Below are positions 37,902 through 47,113 of a stretch of DNA of 64,000 nt, piece by piece (positions within the stretch are counted from its first letter, which is position 1; the number at the start of each line of letters is the position of its first letter). The stretch comes from CAZRQL01 sp964602415. GTDB taxonomy: Bacteria > Bacteroidota > Bacteroidia > Cytophagales > Flammeovirgaceae. A program made the translations under genes and the position numbers. The stretch covers positions 14,195 through 78,194 of the forward strand of contig CAZRQL010000016.1 in the NCBI GenBank assembly GCA_964602415.1, in the 5' to 3' direction. The notes beneath the pieces were generated by a model. The model did no database searches, was not told the origin of the DNA, and was given only the letters and a program-made list of their open reading frames with translations.

Positions 37902-40358
37902 ATGAGAAAAATTCTATTCATGTTTTTGCTTTTGAATCAAGTGGTTCAAGCGCAAGAATCTATGCGTTTTAAGCCGCTGGGCGATGTGAAATCCATCAAA
38001 AGCCAGTCCAATAGTTGGACGATTGCAGCTACGGGAGGCAATCTGCGGATTTGGTTTTATACTCCCACCGTGGTCAGGGTTACAGCCTCTAAAGAAGCGG
38101 CTTTTTATGATTTTTCCTTTGCCACCATCGGCAAACCTGAACCTGCCACCAAAGTAATAGCTAAAGACGAGCCTAACTCATTGACTTTGAGTAGCGATAG
38201 TTTGGTTTGTGTCATTACAAAGAAGCCCTTGAAAATTAAGTTTCTCAACAAAGAGGGCAAAACCATCAACGAAGACGATTTTGGAATTGGCTGGCAAGGC
38301 GATGAGGTAACGAGCTACAAAAAAATCATGCCCGACGAGCGGTTTTTGGGTCTGGGCGAAAAAACCGGACCCCTCGACCGACGCGGCAATGGCTACACCA
38401 ACTGGAACACAGACTACTACGGCTATCCCGACAACGCCGATATGATTTACTCGACCTTCCCGTTTTATATCGGAGTACACAGCGGGCTGACCTACGGCAT
38501 TTTTTTGGACAATTCTTACAAAACTCATTTCAATTTTGGCGCATCCAACGACCGTTTTTCTTCTTTTACTGCCGAGGGGGGAGACATGGACTACTACTTC
38601 ATTGGCAACCGCACCGTTGGGGGTGTAATTGCTTCTTACTCATACCTCACCGGCACAACGCCCATGCCTGCGTATTGGTCTATAGGCTATCAGCAGTGTC
38701 GTTATAGTTATTATCCTGACAAAGAGGTGCTTACACTGGCTCAGACCTTCAGAGACAAAAAAATCCCTTGCGATGCCATCACGCTCGACATCCACTATAT
38801 GGACAAATACAAGCTGTTTACTTGGGACAAAGAGCGTTTTCCCGACCCCAAAGGCATGATTTCCAAGCTCAAATCGCAAGGCTTTCGCACCATAACCATC
38901 ATAGATCCGGGCGTGAAAATAGAAAAAGGCTACGATGCTTATGAAGACGGCCTCAAAAATGACGTATTCATCAAATACCCCGATGGGACACCGTACTCCG
39001 GGCAGGTTTGGCCGGGCTGGTGCCATTTTCCCGATTTTACGAAGGCTTCAGCCCGTGCATGGTGGGGCAGCAAGTTTTCGGGGTTGGTCAGTGATGGCGT
39101 GGATGGTTTTTGGAACGATATGAACGAGATAGCCACTTGGGGGCAACGCCTGCCCGATTTGATGGATTGGGACTTTGAGGGGCGCAAAGGCACTACCCGC
39201 AACGGGCGCAACCTCTACGGCATGATGATGGTACGCGCCAGCTACGAAGGCACCAAAAAGCTGATGAACCGCCGTCCTTTTATCCTGTGTAGGGCGGGCT
39301 ATAGCGGCTTGCAGCGTTACAGTGCCCTCTGGACAGGCGACAACCAATCCAACGACAACCACATGCTCCTTGGCGTGCGCTTGGTCAATAGCTTGGGACT
39401 GGCAGGTGTGCCTTTTGCAGGATACGATGTGGGCGGCTTTACGGGTGGGCCGAGTGTGCCCCTTTTTGCGCGCTGGGTGTCCATTGGCTCTTTTACGCCC
39501 TTTTTCCGTGTCCATACCGCCATCAACACCCGCGACAGCGAGCCTTGGAGCTACGGCGAAGAAGTCGAAGAAATCGTCAGAAACTACATTCAATTGAGAT
39601 ACAACCTGTTGCCTTACTATTACAGTGCTTTCTACGAGGCCAGTCGCACGGGTATGCCGGTGGCCAGAACCCTTGCCATAGACTACACCCACGACCCCAA
39701 AATATACGATGGACGCTACCACAACCAGTTTTTGGCAGGGCACGGCATTTTGGTCTGCCCATCGGAGAGCTACAAAGAGCTGACTCGGGTTTATTTGCCC
39801 CAACACTCTTTCTGGTACGACTTTTACGAGGGCAAAAAATACACCGGAGGGCAAGAAATCATAGCCGAAAGCCCCCTCAACAGGCTGCCTCTCTTTATCA
39901 AGGGTTCGGCCATTATACCCATGCAATCGCCCGTTCAGCACACCGCCGAAAAGCCCTCCGATACCTTGGATGTGCATATTTACTACGGCAAAGAAGCCAA
40001 TGCCTTTGTTTATTACGAAGATGACGGAGAAAGTTTTGACCACGAGAAAGGCTCCTTTTTCAAAAGAAGCATAGCCTACAACCCCAACAGCAAAGAAATT
40101 CAATTCAGTGCCGTTGAGGGTAGTTTTCCAAGCAAATTCCGCTTTATTCGGGTCATCTTGCACGACTTTGAGCAGGCAGGCGATGCGGTCAGCGTGGACG
40201 CAAACCGACTGAGCCTCTCCAAAATAGATGTGGCTTTTATGCGCCCCATTTCCAAATTTGACCCCATTGGCAATGCCAACCCCGTTGTCTTGGCCGGAAA
40301 CAACAACAAAGCCTTTGTGATAGAAAACAGCAAGAATGCCGTTACGATAAAGTGGTAA
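37902..40358 (+). CDS. Alpha-glucosidase, glycoside hydrolase family 31
   Basis: 818 residues. A signal peptide (to VVQAQ) exports it to the periplasm or surface. GH31 enzymes release alpha-linked glucose or xylose from oligosaccharides. The catalytic nucleophile motif is WNDMNE (in DGFWNDMNEIATWG), and the acid/base region is LWTGDNQSN. Other family segments are IPCDAITLDIHYM, AGVPFAGYDVGGF, and MPVARTL in the proximal C-terminal part. A DUF5110-like beta domain follows. No sugar-transport genes adjoin, so it is a stand-alone glucosidase. A strong terminator follows. Confidence 0.93.
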   Translation: MRKILFMFLLLNQVVQAQESMRFKPLGDVKSIKSQSNSWTIAATGGNLRIWFYTPTVVRVTASKEAAFYDFSFATIGKPEPATKVIAKDEPNSLTLSSDSLVCVITKKPLKIKFLNKEGKTINEDDFGIGWQGDEVTSYKKIMPDERFLGLGEKTGPLDRRGNGYTNWNTDYYGYPDNADMIYSTFPFYIGVHSGLTYGIFLDNSYKTHFNFGASNDRFSSFTAEGGDMDYYFIGNRTVGGVIASYSYLTGTTPMPAYWSIGYQQCRYSYYPDKEVLTLAQTFRDKKIPCDAITLDIHYMDKYKLFTWDKERFPDPKGMISKLKSQGFRTITIIDPGVKIEKGYDAYEDGLKNDVFIKYPDGTPYSGQVWPGWCHFPDFTKASARAWWGSKFSGLVSDGVDGFWNDMNEIATWGQRLPDLMDWDFEGRKGTTRNGRNLYGMMMVRASYEGTKKLMNRRPFILCRAGYSGLQRYSALWTGDNQSNDNHMLLGVRLVNSLGLAGVPFAGYDVGGFTGGPSVPLFARWVSIGSFTPFFRVHTAINTRDSEPWSYGEEVEEIVRNYIQLRYNLLPYYYSAFYEASRTGMPVARTLAIDYTHDPKIYDGRYHNQFLAGHGILVCPSESYKELTRVYLPQHSFWYDFYEGKKYTGGQEIIAESPLNRLPLFIKGSAIIPMQSPVQHTAEKPSDTLDVHIYYGKEANAFVYYEDDGESFDHEKGSFFKRSIAYNPNSKEIQFSAVEGSFPSKFRFIRVILHDFEQAGDAVSVDANRLSLSKIDVAFMRPISKFDPIGNANPVVLAGNNNKAFVIENSKNAVTIKW

Positions 40359-40374
40359 ACCAGTTCTTATTTTT

Positions 40375-40415
40375 ACTAAAACCCCGTATGAAACCCTTTC
40401 ATGCGGGGTTTTAGT
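40375..40415 (+). terminator. Terminator after the GH31 gene
   Basis: A nearly perfect 19-bp stem ACTAAAACCCCGTATGAAA / TTTCATGCGGGGTTTTAGT (one G-T/A-C mismatch) with a CCC loop, 17 bases after the stop. It ends the glucosidase transcript. Confidence 0.85.
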
Positions 40416-40519
40416 GTGATGATTCAGTGGGGGATTATTAATTTCCCTAAAAAATTAACAATAATTTAACATAAAAAGGCTTGACTTTGAACTTTGCATC
40501 GCGATTAAATAACGCGATT

Positions 40520-41659
40520 ATGAAAAAAAATTTACTTTTATCAGTTGTGCTTGTGGTGGTTTTTTCCTGCACAAGACCCAATCCTTCGTTAGAGCCGACT
40601 TCCGGTTCAACTGATGTTTCAGGCCTTTCTATGAAAGGTATTACATTCCGAAAATACTCGGATTTTGTGTCCGTTCCGCTTTCCGGCGGCTACCAGTTTA
40701 GCTCAAACGGCTTTTTGGCGTTTGACGATGAAGCCACGTTTGCAAATACTATTCATGGATTAAATGATACAACCCTTGGGGCTTGGGATCTTGTCATGAA
40801 CACAAACGGGATACTCACCACACGACAACATTATATCGACCGCGCAAACAATGGAGAAACACAAGGAGGTAAATTGATTGAAAGCCCTTATGACGATGAA
40901 TTTGATGCAGTAATCAACAGTGATGGTGTTGTTCAGGTAGATAAATGGATATTCAGGATAATTGAAAATGACACGATACTTTTACTGATGAGTAAAGACA
41001 GCACACAATACCTAACCCAACTTCTTGCGGGCGACACGGTTGTCGGGGCAGTTTGGGCTGTGAGCAAAAATGACGATGTTTTTGACTTATTGGCTGAAGC
41101 TCAAGTTGATTCAGCCTTGTCCTATCACAGTGTACGCGGCTATATTAACAAAACCAATAACCCTAATTTTATTAACCAGCCTTTATTTTGGGATGCTGTC
41201 AAAAATTTCTTTACGCGGATTTTTGGGTGTCAAGATAATCGGGCAAGACCCTATCCAGATAAAGATGAAGCTATTATTTACGCTAATGAAGATTGCAGAA
41301 CAGAATGTAGGTTAAAATACCAACAAACCGGAATTTATTTTTCGATTATTGCAAAAGCCAAGCATTGGAAACTGAATAACTTAGGTATTTGGATGCCTCA
41401 CAACGCAGTTCAACTCGGTTATGCTACTTCCGGTGTTATGATTATGAGATGCTACAATCCACCGAGTCAAGCAAGAATTGATGAAAATAAAAGTGATCTT
41501 AATTATAATAAGTCCAAAATTAAACGTAGAATATATGGTCATGGATTTAGTAAATCACGCGCGCTTCGTGAGCTCGATGTTTCGGCCCAATTCTCACATA
41601 TTACCAATTGTGAACCCGGAATTAAACGTTTTAGTCGAATTTTAAGAATAAGAGGATGA
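40520..41659 (+). CDS. Lipoprotein, unknown
   Basis: 379 residues from ATG 40520. It gives a lipoprotein signal with lipobox VVFSC (MKKNLLLSVVLVVVFSCTR), so it is anchored in the outer or inner membrane. An upstream ATG is open but would place the signal internally. The mature protein (LSMKGITFRKYSDFVSVPLSGG...) is not recognised; it has beta-type segments and, in the C-terminal half, several Cys (FGCQDN, NEDCRTECRLK) that could pair. It overlaps the next gene by four bases (ATGA), forming a three-gene operon with two beta-barrel-like proteins. Confidence 0.6.
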   Translation: MKKNLLLSVVLVVVFSCTRPNPSLEPTSGSTDVSGLSMKGITFRKYSDFVSVPLSGGYQFSSNGFLAFDDEATFANTIHGLNDTTLGAWDLVMNTNGILTTRQHYIDRANNGETQGGKLIESPYDDEFDAVINSDGVVQVDKWIFRIIENDTILLLMSKDSTQYLTQLLAGDTVVGAVWAVSKNDDVFDLLAEAQVDSALSYHSVRGYINKTNNPNFINQPLFWDAVKNFFTRIFGCQDNRARPYPDKDEAIIYANEDCRTECRLKYQQTGIYFSIIAKAKHWKLNNLGIWMPHNAVQLGYATSGVMIMRCYNPPSQARIDENKSDLNYNKSKIKRRIYGHGFSKSRALRELDVSAQFSHITNCEPGIKRFSRILRIRG

Positions 41660-42471
41660 AATATAGGTTATTTATACACATAGCCCTTTTTTGGGGCTAT
41701 GTGTTTTACAACACAGCCCTTTCACAAACTCATAAAACGTTTTTTGACTTTTACTACGGGGGTAATGTTAGTTTCAGTAGAGTTGTTATCACATCAGGAT
41801 TTGACAACGGAAATCACTCGGTATTTAGAGCAGTTCCAAGACTTTATAATTATGGTTTTAGGGTAAATCATTTTTTAACTAAAAAGCTGTCTATTAACTT
41901 CGGAATCTATTTTCCTTCAACTGCTTCAAAAGCCCAGACGACATACTATTATCTAACACCAACAAACGATAGTCTATATCATATAACACCAATAAACGAT
42001 AGTTTATCATTTAGTGTTGGTAAATTAACCCACAAATCAATTCAAGGTATTGGTTACGCAGTCTTTGAAGTAGGTGTTAAATATAATTTTCTTTTTAAAG
42101 AAAATTATTCATTTTATATTTCATCAACCTTTGGTTATTCAAAATTACCAAAATATACTTCTTCGACTAGAAATAGTGGTTTAAAATATAGTTCCCGACA
42201 ATTTGGGTATAATATGTTTTTTCTTGGAGTTGGAGTTGGTTTCTCTAAGAGAATTTATAAGAATAACAGAATTTTTTTTGATATTTTCTATCAAAAAGGA
42301 TTTAATGAAGTTGTAGAAATTACTTATTCTTATGATCATTATGACGTATACAGAAACTTCAGAGAGTCCGGTAGTGCCAATGTATATTTAGATGGTACTC
42401 ATCTTTCATGCGTAATTGGTTATAGAACGGCAATAAGATTTAGAAAAAAAGAAAAGGAAGATCATGATTAA
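41656..42471 (+). CDS. Beta-barrel outer-membrane protein, unknown
   Basis: 271 residues with signal peptide (to about ALSQ). The rest alternates hydrophobic and polar residues as in an eight-to-ten-strand outer-membrane barrel and ends with a Tyr/Phe-rich strand. No family name can be given. Residues about 100-119 hold two copies of a ten-residue unit (LTPTNDSLYH / ITPINDSLSF), from a 30-bp tandem repeat. The A+T content is visibly higher than in the neighbouring glucosidase. It overlaps both neighbours (4 and 8 bases), so it is certainly in the operon with the lipoprotein. Confidence 0.6.
   Translation: MKYRLFIHIALFWGYVFYNTALSQTHKTFFDFYYGGNVSFSRVVITSGFDNGNHSVFRAVPRLYNYGFRVNHFLTKKLSINFGIYFPSTASKAQTTYYYLTPTNDSLYHITPINDSLSFSVGKLTHKSIQGIGYAVFEVGVKYNFLFKENYSFYISSTFGYSKLPKYTSSTRNSGLKYSSRQFGYNMFFLGVGVGFSKRIYKNNRIFFDIFYQKGFNEVVEITYSYDHYDVYRNFRESGSANVYLDGTHLSCVIGYRTAIRFRKKEKEDHD
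41954..42013 (+). repeat. Imperfect 30-bp tandem repeat inside the barrel gene
   Basis: TAACACCAACAAACGATAGTC and TAACACCAATAAACGATAGTT begin 30 bases apart, encoding two ten-residue loop units. The repeat is in frame and two copies long, so it can change loop length without breaking the gene. Confidence 0.6.
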
Positions 42472-43204
42472 AAATTTGCTTGCAGGTCTATTGGGACTAC
42501 TTTTATTTCCCAATTATGGGCATTGTCAATATCTGTATGACAAGCTCTCAATTTCGTATTCACTTTCAGAGAGTTATTTAGCCATCAAAAGACATAACTC
42601 AGGACTTGGTATTAAGTCTCGGAAATTACATACTGATGATTTTAAATTTTATTACCGATTAAATTCAAGGTTTCTTATTGGGTTGGGGATTCGATTCAAT
42701 GAATACAATTACGAATTGGATTTAAGTCAGCTTTCACTGAACAATATACCTTACTACCATTCGGGTGATACAAGACTAAATACTTCTTTGAGGTATTACT
42801 TAAACTTCAAACCAAACAGATTTAAGTTTTATTCAGAAGTAAGTATGAGTTATTTTATGTGGGAAAACTCTGGTTATAGTAATGATTTTAAAGTATTTAA
42901 CTTTGATATTATAGTTTCTCCAGAGCGTTTTAGGAAACGTATTTTTTCAGTTCTTTCCCTTGGTGGTGAAGTTAGGGTAGCTCGCCGCAATTTCTTTTTT
43001 CTTTCTGCGGAATTTGGGACGATATTAGGTAAAGCCAATACGTTCAAAATCGATTTTTATCAAAACGATGAAATTATTGCGAGTGCTACCGCTCGTAGCC
43101 GTGGTTATTTTTGGGGTTTACAGCTTGGCTACCGCTGTGCGTTGATACTGGCTCAGCCCAAGCTCCCACGCAATTACGCACCCGCCATCGAAAATTTGGA
43201 TTAA
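42464..43204 (+). CDS. Second beta-barrel outer-membrane protein, unknown
   Basis: 246 residues. Signal peptide to about residue 21 (NYGHCQ). The mature part has regular amphipathic strands (FKFYYRLNSRFLIGLGIRF, FKFYSEVSMSYFMW, RNFFFLSAEFG) ending YFWGLQLGYRCALILAQ, typical of small outer-membrane barrels. It overlaps the preceding barrel gene by eight bases. No family can be named. A+T-rich like its partner. The gene cluster is terminated by a two-way hairpin at 43347. Confidence 0.6.
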   Translation: MIKNLLAGLLGLLLFPNYGHCQYLYDKLSISYSLSESYLAIKRHNSGLGIKSRKLHTDDFKFYYRLNSRFLIGLGIRFNEYNYELDLSQLSLNNIPYYHSGDTRLNTSLRYYLNFKPNRFKFYSEVSMSYFMWENSGYSNDFKVFNFDIIVSPERFRKRIFSVLSLGGEVRVARRNFFFLSAEFGTILGKANTFKIDFYQNDEIIASATARSRGYFWGLQLGYRCALILAQPKLPRNYAPAIENLD

Positions 43205-43346
43205 AAATCAGCCCGGAGCTGATGGTTGTTTCTTTTTTGGCAAAAAATCTATTGTGGTCTTGCTCCTACGGGGCCAAACCATCCATAGAGCACAGCACCG
43301 CCCCTGTGTGTATCGCAAGCCCCAAAAAATACCGTAAAGGTTGAAA

Positions 43347-43382
43347 TCAAACAGCCACGGATTAAACCCTTGGCTGTTTTGA
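43347..43382. terminator. Two-way terminator between the barrel operon and the YwqK-like gene
   Basis: A symmetric hairpin (TCAAACAGCCACGG / CCCTTGGCTGTTTTGA) stands between convergent genes with A-rich and T-rich flanks, so it should act in both directions. Confidence 0.75.
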
Positions 43383-43394
43383 CGTTGAGCTTTA

Positions 43395-44303
43395 TCAATC
43401 TGTAATCTTGGCTTTCTTTTTTTCTTCGGTTTCTTTTGGGGTTAGAGGAATTGAGTTTTTGACAATCTGCTTGCCTTGTTCATTCCACTCGTTAATTACT
43501 TTAGGCTTGAAATTGTCGTCATGGGGCTTGGTCTTGTACTGTATTTCGATTTTGCGGTTGGCTTTGTCTCTATCGTAAAACTCAACCCATTTGTGGACTT
43601 TTTCTCCTGCCAAATATTCTCCTATCTCTGCGGGTCTTCCGCTGTCATAAAATCTTAGGTAAGTGCCTTCCAATACTCCATTTTGATAAGGGATGACTTC
43701 TTTGATCATGGTTTTCTCATTTACGTCGTAATAAGTGATGACGGCATCTTTTGGAAACCCTTTGTAAAATTTCTTTTTATCTATTAAAAGCGTGTCATGG
43801 AATTGGAACATTTCCCAACGTCCGTGCTTGACACCATAGTAGAATATTCCTTGTTCGATGACGGTACTTTGTCCGGTTCTAATGTCCAAATCTTCTTTTT
43901 TGTAGAGGCCGTGCAGTGGCCATCCGTATTCTTCTTTGCAGTCGCCGTAAACCACCACACATTTGTACTTTTTCTTGGCATCCATTCCGTAGTAGTACTT
44001 TTGAGGTACGTAAGGGTCAGGGGCACGGTAGTTTTTCTTTTTGAGTGTGTAAAAAGTTTCAATGGTTTGTTTGCGACCTCTTACAGGATGCACAACAACT
44101 CTTTTTCTGGCTTTGATTCCGTAGAACCTATTTTTGGGCTGTTGTTTTTTCTTTTGTCTTTCGGTTTTGGCAGTTTTATTGGGGTTCAGTTCGATTGTGG
44201 GGCGGTCGTAGCCAAGTTTTTGAGTCAATATACTGTCAGTTTGCGCCACAGCCAAAACCGCCCAAAAGCAGCAACATATAAATAAAAAACCTTCTCTCAT
44301 CAT
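43395..44303 (-). CDS. Secreted protein with YwqK/MORN-like repeats
   Basis: 302 residues (ATG at 44303, or the next Met at 44300). An N-terminal signal peptide ends near VAVAQTD. A basic middle part is followed, from about residue 130, by repeats of the YwqK/MORN type: each has a strand pair with a Gly or Asp turn such as VEFYDRDK..., LRFYDSGRPAEIGEY and QNGVLEGTY. In Bacteroidota these domains occur in envelope proteins of unknown role. The 'antitoxin' name sometimes applied to this family has no support here, as there is no toxin gene nearby. Confidence 0.7.
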   Translation of the reverse strand: MMREGFLFICCCFWAVLAVAQTDSILTQKLGYDRPTIELNPNKTAKTERQKKKQQPKNRFYGIKARKRVVVHPVRGRKQTIETFYTLKKKNYRAPDPYVPQKYYYGMDAKKKYKCVVVYGDCKEEYGWPLHGLYKKEDLDIRTGQSTVIEQGIFYYGVKHGRWEMFQFHDTLLIDKKKFYKGFPKDAVITYYDVNEKTMIKEVIPYQNGVLEGTYLRFYDSGRPAEIGEYLAGEKVHKWVEFYDRDKANRKIEIQYKTKPHDDNFKPKVINEWNEQGKQIVKNSIPLTPKETEEKKKAKITD

Positions 44304-44349
44304 ACCAAATTATTTTTTATTGACAGATTAGAGACCTTAAAAGTGTTGT

Positions 44350-46557
44350 TTAAAGAGCCACTTCTGACAAAAACTTGATTCTCATTAGCCTGATTTCTTC
44401 TTCTGTAAAATCATCAGCCTCCAATACGCTCATGGCTGCCTGTAAGTCATCCGTTTCGGCACCCAAAAAATAGTCATAAGCAATTTGTTGCCGTTCTTCA
44501 TCAATAACTTGATCGATATAGTAGTCGAGATTGAGTTTGGTTCCGGAATTACAAATTTGCTCAATTTCTTTGAGTACCTCATCGAATTCCAGAGATTTGC
44601 TTTCTGCTATTTCTTCCAAATCCACCTTTTTATCAATTTGTTGGATGATATAAATCTTGATTTTGGATTTATTGACAGCGGTTTTGACCACCACATCCGA
44701 TGCGGTAATGATTTCATTTTCTTGTACGTATTTTTTTATCAAGCTCAAAAACGGCTGTCCGTATTTTTTTGCTTTTCCCAGCCCCACTCCATTGACTTGT
44801 GCCAAATCTTCTTCTTTGGTAGGGTAGGTGGTGGCCATTTCTTCCAGCGAAGGGTCTTGGAAGATGACATAAGGGGGCAGGTTGAGTTGTTTGGCTACGT
44901 CTTTGCGAAGTTTTTTGAGCATTTCAAAGAGAGCCTGGTCGCAAGATTGAGTCGTAGCACCGATATTAGAATTGCTTTCTTCCTCTTCGTCAAGATTATA
45001 GCTTGAGTAGTCGTGGTCTTTGTAAAAGGCAATAAAGTGCGGATTGTCAAGAAATTCTTTTCCTTTATCGGTTATTCTTATGATGAGAATATTTTCCAGG
45101 TCTTTTTCAAGGTAGTGGTTGATCATCGCTTGCCTTGTGGCCGAAATCCAGGTGTCGTGGTCGTGCCCCATTTGCAGACCCTTGCCAAAAACAGGCAACT
45201 GGTCATGGCCATAACTGAGAACGTACTCATTTTTGATACCCATGATCAAATCTGCAACGTGGTCAAAACCAAACCTTTCTTCCGTCAAGATGACAGCTTG
45301 TAAGATCAATTTGAGCATCTCTGTTCCGTCGTAAGTTTCTCGCTTACGGCGGGTGTTGTCGCACATATTGAACTCATTGTCAAAGTATTCACCGAAATAG
45401 TGCAACAGTTGCTTGTGTCGGCATACTGAGGATTTGGCGTAATAAGATATTTCTTTGAGCAAATAGCGGGCATTGTCGCGCTCGGTTACGGTTTTGTCTT
45501 TGTTGAATTTCTCTAATTTATTGATGTCTTCGGGGCTGTAAAACATCAGACAGTGGCTATCCAAACCATCTCTTCCTGCCCGTCCGGTTTCTTGGTAGTA
45601 TCCCTCTACTGATTTGGGGGCATCGTAGTGCACCACAAAACGCACATCGGGTTTGTCGATACCCATCCCAAAGGCAATGGTGGCCACAATCACGTCTGCA
45701 TCTTCATTCAAAAAAGCATCCTGATTGTTCATTCGGGTGGCGGAATCCATACCCGCGTGGTAAGGAAGTGCTTTTATGTCATTGACTTTGAGGAAGTCGG
45801 CTATTTCTTCTACTTTTTTGCGGCTCAAGCAATACACAATGCCTGAGCGTCCCGGAAACTGCTTGATGAAGCGGATGAGTTGTCGGCGTGCATCTACTTT
45901 TGGGCGCACCTCATAGAAAAGGTTGCGGCGATGAAAAGAGGAAACAAACAAGTCGGCTTCTTCCATTTTTAAGTTTCGCTGAATATCCAACCTCACTTTT
46001 GGGGTGGCCGTCGCTGTCAAGGCAATAATGGGCAGGTTGTCGCCAATCTGTTCGATGATGGTTTTGATGCGGCGGTATTCGGGGCGGAAGTCGTGCCCCC
46101 ACTCAGAAATGCAGTGCGCTTCGTCTATGGCAACAAAGGACAATTTGGCTTTACTTAAAAATTTGATGTTTTCTTCTTTGGTCAAAGATTCCGGTGCCAC
46201 ATACAGCAGTTTGATTTTGCCTTCCAGTGTATTTTTTTTGACACGTGTGATTTCGGCTTTTGTGAGTGTGGAGTTGAGGAATTGCGCATTGATGCCAAAG
46301 GAATTGAGCTGGTCAACTTGATTTTTCATCAAAGCGATCAAAGGAGAGATGACGATGGCCGTTCCTTCGCTCACAATAGCAGGGAGCTGATAGCACATTG
46401 ATTTGCCTGCTCCGGTGGGCATGATTACGAAGGTATTCTTCCCATTTAAGACATTGCGTATAATAGTCTCTTGCTCTCCGCGAAAATGAGCGAATCCAAA
46501 AATGTTTTTCAGTTTATCGCGTAAAGTCCCGTCTATTTTTGTATCTTCGAGTATCAT
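44350..46557 (-). CDS. recQ: ATP-dependent DNA helicase RecQ
   Basis: 735 residues. A 3'-5' helicase for recombination and fork repair. Helicase motifs are clear: I in MPTGAGKSM, II DEAHCISEWGHDFRP, VI QETGRAGRDG. The RQC region follows, then HRDC (about residues 540-620, PPYVIFQDPSLEEMA) and a helix-rich C terminus (about 640-735). The Zn-site is unusual: the classical four cysteines of RQC are reduced to two in the stretch CRHKQLLHYFGEY...NMCDNTRRK. Start ATG at 46557. Single gene, divergent from paaB. Confidence 0.94.
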   Translation of the reverse strand: MILEDTKIDGTLRDKLKNIFGFAHFRGEQETIIRNVLNGKNTFVIMPTGAGKSMCYQLPAIVSEGTAIVISPLIALMKNQVDQLNSFGINAQFLNSTLTKAEITRVKKNTLEGKIKLLYVAPESLTKEENIKFLSKAKLSFVAIDEAHCISEWGHDFRPEYRRIKTIIEQIGDNLPIIALTATATPKVRLDIQRNLKMEEADLFVSSFHRRNLFYEVRPKVDARRQLIRFIKQFPGRSGIVYCLSRKKVEEIADFLKVNDIKALPYHAGMDSATRMNNQDAFLNEDADVIVATIAFGMGIDKPDVRFVVHYDAPKSVEGYYQETGRAGRDGLDSHCLMFYSPEDINKLEKFNKDKTVTERDNARYLLKEISYYAKSSVCRHKQLLHYFGEYFDNEFNMCDNTRRKRETYDGTEMLKLILQAVILTEERFGFDHVADLIMGIKNEYVLSYGHDQLPVFGKGLQMGHDHDTWISATRQAMINHYLEKDLENILIIRITDKGKEFLDNPHFIAFYKDHDYSSYNLDEEEESNSNIGATTQSCDQALFEMLKKLRKDVAKQLNLPPYVIFQDPSLEEMATTYPTKEEDLAQVNGVGLGKAKKYGQPFLSLIKKYVQENEIITASDVVVKTAVNKSKIKIYIIQQIDKKVDLEEIAESKSLEFDEVLKEIEQICNSGTKLNLDYYIDQVIDEERQQIAYDYFLGAETDDLQAAMSVLEADDFTEEEIRLMRIKFLSEVAL

Positions 46558-46769
46558 AATATTTTAAAGCGAATTTTCCAATTGTTTGATTTTCAATATT
46601 TTAATTAATCTGTTTTAAGAAAAGTACCACGAAGTTATCAAAACTTTCCTTTTAAATTTTTTGTTCGGTTTTTTTCTAATTTTTTTTAATTTACAGACTG
46701 TAATGGTTATTTTGTTTCATGTTTAGATTTTGTCGGTCGCTATTCAATGACAAGTTGCGATCTTTTGGT

Positions 46770-46777
46770 TAAATTTG
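46770..46777 (+). promoter_or_regulatory. Putative -7 element before paaB
   Basis: TAAATTTG matches TAnnTTTG and lies 12 bases before the preferred paaB ATG at 46790. It would fit a very short leader. No good -33 element at the proper spacing. Confidence 0.3.
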
Positions 46778-46789
46778 CAAAAAAAAGTT

Positions 46790-47077
46790 ATGGACAAAAA
46801 AGAATGGCCTCTTTGGGAGGTTTTTATCAGAAGCAAGCAAGGCCTCTCACACAAACACGTAGGTAGTTTGAGGGCTTCCGATGCCCAAATGGCAGTGGAG
46901 AATGCCCGCGATGTCTATACCCGTCGCATGGAGGGAGTTAGTATTTGGGTCGTAGAATCGAAGTACATACACGCTTCCTCTCCTGAAGAACAAGGTTCAT
47001 TTTTTGACCCTGCCAATGACAAAGCCTACAGACACCCCACTTTTTACCAAGTTCCCGATGGGGTTGAGCACATGTAA
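46790..47077 (+). CDS. paaB: 1,2-phenylacetyl-CoA epoxidase subunit PaaB
   Basis: 95 residues from ATG 46790, the start that matches family length; a TTG five codons upstream is also in frame. PaaB bridges the PaaA-PaaC complex of phenylacetyl-CoA epoxidase. The family segments WPLWEVFIRSKQGLSHKHVGS and ALQNARDVYTRR-like AVENARDVYTRR are plain. It has no membrane segment. paaA, normally just upstream, is absent here: upstream is the divergent recQ. paaC follows after one unknown gene. Confidence 0.9.
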   Translation: MDKKEWPLWEVFIRSKQGLSHKHVGSLRASDAQMAVENARDVYTRRMEGVSIWVVESKYIHASSPEEQGSFFDPANDKAYRHPTFYQVPDGVEHM

Positions 47078-47113
47078 AAGTCCCGCACAACAGTCAATCC
47101 AAATTTTTTTACC

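Noticed and set aside
39048..40163. Long open frame of 371 codons on the minus strand
   Set aside because: It lies fully within the GH31 glucosidase on the other strand, whose catalytic motifs and length are intact; it is a frame shadow of a codon-biased gene.
43111..43344. Small plus-strand frame at the end of the second barrel gene
   Set aside because: It overlaps the end of the barrel gene in another frame, and the part beyond has no start, motif or signal that supports a gene.
43395..44303. Toxin-antitoxin system from the YwqK-like protein
   Set aside because: The protein is exported and no toxin gene adjoins, so the antitoxin label does not apply.
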